From NCBI GenBank assembly GCA_001630475.1, contig KV419447.1:47044-70973 (forward strand): a stretch of DNA of 23,930 bases, given 5' to 3'. Under the pieces are notes generated by a model that was not told the origin of the DNA, did not search any database, and was given only the letters and a program-made list of their open reading frames with translations. Shown piece by piece: positions 20,361 to 23,930 of this stretch; within the stretch, counting starts at the first letter, position 1, and the number at the start of each line of letters is the position of its first letter. The translations under genes were made by a program, and so were the position numbers. Source of the DNA: Sistotremastrum niveocremeum HHB9708 (taxonomy: Eukaryota > Basidiomycota > Agaricomycetes > Sistotremastrales > Sistotremastraceae).

Positions 20361-20560
20361 GCGTTACGTCACGTCACGCAATATTTTCTTCTCTCCACCA
20401 CATCGATTTGGACCATCACCGAAAGCACGGATGCGAAGCCAAGAGCCTCTGATTCGACGACGCAGGTTCCCACGGATACTATTCAAGTTCAATCGTGTCG
20501 ATCTGGAGGATGGATGTTGGATTCTCTTGAAGGCAGGTGGTACTGGATGACGCGATGGAT
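20361..20560 (+). promoter_or_regulatory. U12 upstream module: CRE box
   Basis: The CRE box GCGTTACGTCACGTCAC is at 20361-20377, followed by GCAATATTTTCTTCTCTCCACC. GCACGGATGCGAAGCCAAGAG (about 20427) matches the U10 leader. GGATGACGCGATGG at about 20544 is a mutated TGACGTGG box. The GTGCGT donor is not conserved (AGGTGGTACT near 20535). Confidence 0.55.
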
Positions 20561-20789
20561 GTAGGATAGGCTTGGGAGACGGGATTATTCGTGTACGTGG
20601 TTCTTTCCATTCGCAGTGCTTCATGTTCGCTGATAGTTGTAGTTTGATATGTATCTGATGAGAAGCTCGATCCGTCTAAGATGTACCGAAGACGCGTCAG
20701 CCCCCGATCCTGCACTGTTCTCCCACTCCTCGCTCCTGATCAACCCCTCTGCATTGCCTTCACTATGTAACCCAAATCCCGGATGTAAA

Positions 20790-21206
20790 CTTCCACGATC
20801 GATCTGTATCTTGAATCGAGCTCGGATCTCGAAGCTTATGCCTGGGCCTTCTCGATCCCGATCCACGCGCATCTGACGATACCTTCTCCAAAGTCACTGA
20901 GTCTTCTCCCGGAAGATCGTGGAGCTATCCTTCTGGGATCAAATTGGATCTGCGTCCAGCTTGGGATCGGGAATATCAAACATGAAGGGCGATCTTCGAC
21001 TTGCTTCTGGGCGTCTAATCTCTTTCCACCCTTCATGCGCCTCCGGTGTCCATCGAATGCCAAGAGCTCTGTCAAACATATCCTCCGATTCTCTCCTTCC
21101 ATTCAAATCTATTTATGGAGCCAAGACATCTGCCTGCCGACTCGCTAGTATATAAAGGACAGGGTATCGACTTCGTATCCTCATCTTACCCGCATCTATC
21201 CCCATA
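20790..21206 (+). promoter_or_regulatory. U12 TATA promoter
   Basis: A GATC-rich block is at about 20798-21000, including GAATCGAGCTCGGATCTC shared with U5 and U10. GAATGCCAAGAG is at 21055-21066, CAAACATATCCTCCG at 21073-21087, TATATAAAGG at 21149-21158, and CATCTTACCCGCATCTATCC at about 21182-21201. Confidence 0.78.
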
Positions 21207-21915
21207 TTCTGGGAAATTCTTCTTCGTGTTTTCTTGGATTTTCTAACAAATATTGGAGAGAATGAACTCGACGTGCTACCGCATTTCCGGACCCAATGCT
21301 TTGCTCTCCGCCCATGTACTCCTCGTTCGAGGCCGTCGAGGTTCACGTGTGAAGCAAACATGTGTACGCATTTTGTTCTTTATTCAGCCGTGGATTTGCT
21401 GAGATTAGTGCGTAGGAGTCCTGCGATGACTCGGTTGTGGATCATCGGTCCGGCGGCATTAGGGTCTCCCACCATCCGTTCGTCTTCTGAGCAAGATACT
21501 GCGGCTGCTTACATTCATACCTCGCCAGTGGGGATTGCATAAATCTCGTACGTTGGTCGTATATGGATCCATGATACCACTGAGTATTCACCACAATTTG
21601 GTGAGTTTCGGATTGTTTCGTTGACTGGGTTGCTTACTAGTAATGACTCCTTTCAGGTCGGTTATATCACATTGTGCCTGTTGGCCGAACAGCCTAGCAG
21701 CAAACTCACGTTCGCACTGAAGCGTCTAGTATGACAGCAACGGGATGTATAGGGGATTGAGCTCGGAAGGATGCCAGGTGCTGGGAAGAACTTTCCGATG
21801 GATTCTTTTGGGCTCTAGAAACCGGTTGCGTTCATCGAGTGCGAGAGCTTTGGTAGTCATGCTGAACAGTAATTTCTTGTCGCGTAGTCTTGGGTAATAA
21901 ATTGAGCGCGTACTC
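21180..21915 (+). other. U12 transcribed body
   Basis: One clear intron is at 21601-21656. Upstream, either 21362-21408 or 21408-21462 can be an intron, and each keeps a different frame open: from ATG 21262 (starts MNSTCYRISG, about 77 codons, ends TSPVGIA) or from ATG 21360 (starts MCTHFVLYSAVDLLRL, about 88 codons, ends ALKRLV at 21731-21733). As in U8 the two readings exclude each other. The 3' end GTAGTCTTGGGTAATAAATTG is at about 21885, with ACTCTGAACATTGCC near 21911. Confidence 0.42.
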
Positions 21916-21949
21916 TGAACATTGCCTATACCTCTCGGGATAAACAATC

Positions 21950-22308
21950 ACCAAGATGAGTCAGAGAACTGTGATGCAATGCACAGACTCCAATCGCCGA
22001 ACCTGGAGCGGATCGCTTTGGCGATGAAGGCCGGTTCGATCGCACTCTTTGACGGGACTTCTCAAGACGATCAACGTTTTATGCCGCCGATCGTTCGCCG
22101 AGTATGAATTCTATAGAGATCTTCGCGGATCCCTTTCGATCGGCATTTCTCTCGATCGTCGGGAGAAAATCTCTCGAACGCCAAGAGATTCTCAAAATAG
22201 CTTCCGTATCCTCCCTTCAATACAATTCCTTTCCGCGTCCTCATTCGTCACCTCATGTCCTAGAGGTCTGCTCGTTTTCCCTCCATCTTTCCCCATCTGT
22301 TTTAATCT
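21950..22308 (+). promoter_or_regulatory. U13 (short unit) promoter remnant without TATA
   Basis: A GATC-containing block is at about 22010-22160. GAACGCCAAGAG is at 22176-22187, ATTCTCAAAATAGCTTCCG at 22188-22206, and the start region CCATCTTTCCCCATCTGTTTTAATC at about 22282-22306. At the expected TATA position (about 22258-22270) the sequence reads CCTAGAGGTCTG, so the TATA box is lost. It is followed by TTTCTTGGTTT (about 22333) as in U7 and U9, then the array ends without a 3' block. Confidence 0.7.
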
Positions 22309-22417
22309 AAGTCATCCCCACATTTTGAACTTTCTTGGTTTCGCATCATTTATCTAGTTTGTGAGTTCCTCGGCTAGTCCCGAGTTGAATATATGGTAGC
22401 AAGGTCAGTGCGAAGAG

Positions 22418-22425
22418 TGACGTCA
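22418..22425. promoter_or_regulatory. Perfect CRE palindrome TGACGTCA at array end
   Basis: This is a full 8-bp TGACGTCA. It lies just past the last recognisable array sequence and 373 bp upstream of the ATG of the gene at 22791. It may belong to that gene's control region rather than the array, whose CRE boxes have the different form GTTACGTCACGTCAC. Confidence 0.4.
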
Positions 22426-22680
22426 TCTCCGCACATCCGAAAACCAGCTCCGCCCGGCCGATCCATGCCTAAGACCGTGACATGCCCAGACCAGCCCCAC
22501 GCACGCTCTCACGCTCCGCCCTCATGACCGACTGACAGCTGGCGCTCCCGCCGTCGCCGCCGCCGTTAGATAGAAGCACGGCGCGACGATCAGCGTCTGT
22601 TCCTTCGATGCCACTCGTCCTAAGGCCGCGCCAGTAAGTGAATACTTTTATTTGATAAAAAACTTGTCGCTCACCGCTTT
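22426..22680. other. GC-rich spacer without gene
   Basis: The composition changes abruptly here: CCGCCGTCGCCGCCGCCG and many GCCC words, unlike the GATC-rich array. No frame with a motif, no repeat copy and no promoter element is seen apart from a possible donor GTAAGTGAAT at 22633, which would fit a 5' UTR intron of the following gene. Confidence 0.3.
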
Positions 22681-22686
22681 AACCTG

Positions 22687-22694
22687 CTATAAAG
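22687..22694 (+). promoter_or_regulatory. Possible TATA box of the right-end gene
   Basis: CTATAAAG lies 97 bp upstream of ATG 22791, followed by a pyrimidine-rich stretch. It is not preceded by GCCAAGA or a GATC block, so it is not an array promoter. Confidence 0.4.
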
Positions 22695-22790
22695 TCCTGC
22701 GCTCGAGTCGCCAACTCAGTGTCCCAACGACCTCCAACGCTCACTTTTCCCCTTCCTTTCCTTCACTTGCCATCCCGCCGCCCCTCCAAT

Positions 22791-23622
22791 ATGCCTCGTT
22801 CTTCCTCGTATCATGTCCTTCATCCTCCGCCCGACGAAGACGCGATTCTGGCCGCCGCTCTCTCGCATCAAGCATCCAACGAGCATTCGAAGGACCCGCG
22901 TTTCATATGGACCCATGCTTATGGCAAGCCCCCGACTAAGTGGTATTGGTGAGTTTCTCTGGTTCAGTTTCTCATTGATTGACTAAATCATATGCCCAGG
23001 CCGAAGAAAAACGGTTCAAAAATCACGCCAGCCGAACTCATCGCTTACGTTTGCTCTCAGTGTTCTATGGTTCTCATCGTAAGATTAATCTACCAGACGC
23101 GAAAAAGGACAAGGCAGCAGCGGAGTTGAAGGCACAGAGAGGTATGTTGTATCAACGTCTGTCTTTGATCTCATTCGCTGATGGTCCTCGGGTGTAACAG
23201 TTCATTCTCCAAAAGCTCGTACGCCTAAAAAGACTGTGAGGAAACCGGAAACATTTCCTGTCACCCTGGATCCCGTCCCCGCCGCTAATTCTGTCCCAAG
23301 TAAGTGTCACAGTTGCGTCGAGACTGTCTTTCAAAAGCTCACATCTACACGTGACAGATGTTCTCAGTCGTCGAGCCGGCTGCCCCAGTCGCATTGTGAA
23401 CTCGTTCTTCGGTGGCGATATGCACAAGAACATCGACCTCGTCCCCATTCCCGACAACGCTTTCGACCTCTATCTCTCGCTTCGTGGAACGGACGGGCTA
23501 TCAGCCAAAGATTTTCTCAGGATTTTTGATCGTTGTATCAAGTGCCATCGCGTGTTATGTCGGGATTGGATGCGCCATCATGTCGAGGAATGCGAAGGAG
23601 TTATTGATTTGTCTGATTTAGT
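22791..23622 (+). pseudogene. Unrecognised multi-exon gene with Cys/His motif, 3' end cut by repeat
   Basis: Exons: 22791-22948 (MPRSSSYHVLHPPPDEDAI to KWY), 23000-23141, 23201-23299 and 23358-23622, with introns 22949-22999, 23142-23200 and 23300-23357. The last two junctions agree in phase. Exon 1 joined to 23000 reads WPKKNGSKITPAELIAYVC and would hit a stop. A further intron starting at GTAAGA 23079 and ending at one of several AGs (for example 23125 or 23137) restores the frame of exon 3. Otherwise there is a frameshift. The last exon has CIKCHRVLC..HHVEEC, a CX2C..HX3C zinc-finger-like pattern. The repeat at 23623 interrupts the frame, so the C-terminus is lost or altered. Function unknown; probably a lineage-specific fungal protein. 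Confidence 0.5.
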
Positions 23623-23930
23623 GTTCCAAGGTCCAGTTGCCGTGACCGGTGGCAACCGGCAGTCGCGACCGGACCGTGACCGGACCGCAGTTGCCGGTTG
23701 CCTAGGTTCCTGGAAAATCAGGCAACCGGCAACTGCAGTCATGACCGGTCGTGACTGTGGTCGCAACCGAGGACCCTTAAGGGTCCCCAACCAGGGTACC
23801 CAGAGGCTATTTTGGGTCTCAAATGGGTGTTTATGGTGACATATCTGCTATATATTGGTCTCTATATGCATGTACCACATCATATGAGGTGTATATACAG
23901 CATATATAATATAATAATGATTAAAATATT
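23623..23930 (+). repeat. Right copy of hairpin-rich repeat element
   Basis: This is the inverted counterpart of the repeat at 1-374, starting GTTCCAAGGTCCAGT and running into the window end with TTAAAATATT. A perfect 17-bp stem is formed by arms 23687-23703 and 23720-23736. It shares GGACCCTTAAGGGTCCCCAACCAGGG-type sequence (palindrome near 23770-23787) with the left copy. The two copies differ at many positions, so they are not a fresh duplication. Confidence 0.7.

Noticed and set aside
861-22310. Idea that the array is a mating-type pheromone precursor cluster
   Set aside because: No candidate frame ends in a CaaX motif and no seven-helix receptor gene is present.
861-22310. Idea that the units are snRNA or snoRNA host genes
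   Set aside because: The transcribed parts are not conserved, and introns lack consistent C and D boxes. Single ATGATGA words (for example near 12577 and 16503) look random.

Overview
The window looks like nuclear DNA of a basidiomycete fungus, probably an agaricomycete. The evidence is many short GT-AG introns of about 45-65 nt with CTRAY-type branch points near the acceptor, TATA promoters, an N-terminal transposase fragment of the mariner-like DDE type, and non-autonomous DNA transposons. Nothing bacterial is seen: no Shine-Dalgarno operons, no tRNA or rRNA genes, no CRISPR. No gene here is recognised with a confident function.

The centre, about 0.86-22.4 kb, is a head-to-tail array of 13 related transcription units, U1-U13, all on the + strand. 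Each has the same promoter: a GATC-rich block, a GCCAAGA element, an A/T tract then TTCCG, a TATAAAAGG-type TATA box, and a CCCATCTATC-type start region. Twelve units end in a related 3' block: TTGTATTGTAG..TTGGATAATAAA, then TTGTCTGAAA..CTCG.GTG.GAT. Between these ends the bodies contain many good introns but show no similarity to each other that I can find by eye. First-ATG frames are mostly tiny. A few units (U1, U10, U11) can be spliced into 60-139 codon frames. The bodies are therefore either hypervariable small-protein genes or spliced long non-coding RNAs.

Eight units (U1, U2, U3, U5, U6, U8, U10, U12; 'long') carry a second upstream module with a CRE-type box GCGTTACGTCACGTCAC. In U1, U3, U6 and U10 a consensus intron donor lies 237-253 nt after it (464 nt in U8). 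Five long units also carry GGATGACGTGGCNNCC or a close variant. Five units (U4, U7, U9, U11, U13; 'short') lack this module. From U6 onward long and short alternate. The best repeat period is about 3.19 kb (U8 to U10 3194 nt, U9 to U11 3193 nt).

Mobile DNA brackets and interrupts the array. Two copies of one hairpin-rich repeat lie in opposite orientation at the window edges (1-374 and 23623-23930). The left one abuts a transposase fragment on the - strand (377-637), and the right one cuts into the 3' part of an unrelated multi-exon gene (22791 onward). Two copies of a hAT-like MITE with perfect but different 8-bp target duplications sit at 2618-2886 and 19795-20210, both just after a unit's 3' block.

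Stretches with no gene call: 638-860 shows only the upstream side of the transposase fragment; 22426-22680 is GC-rich, belongs to neither array nor gene, and holds nothing I recognise.
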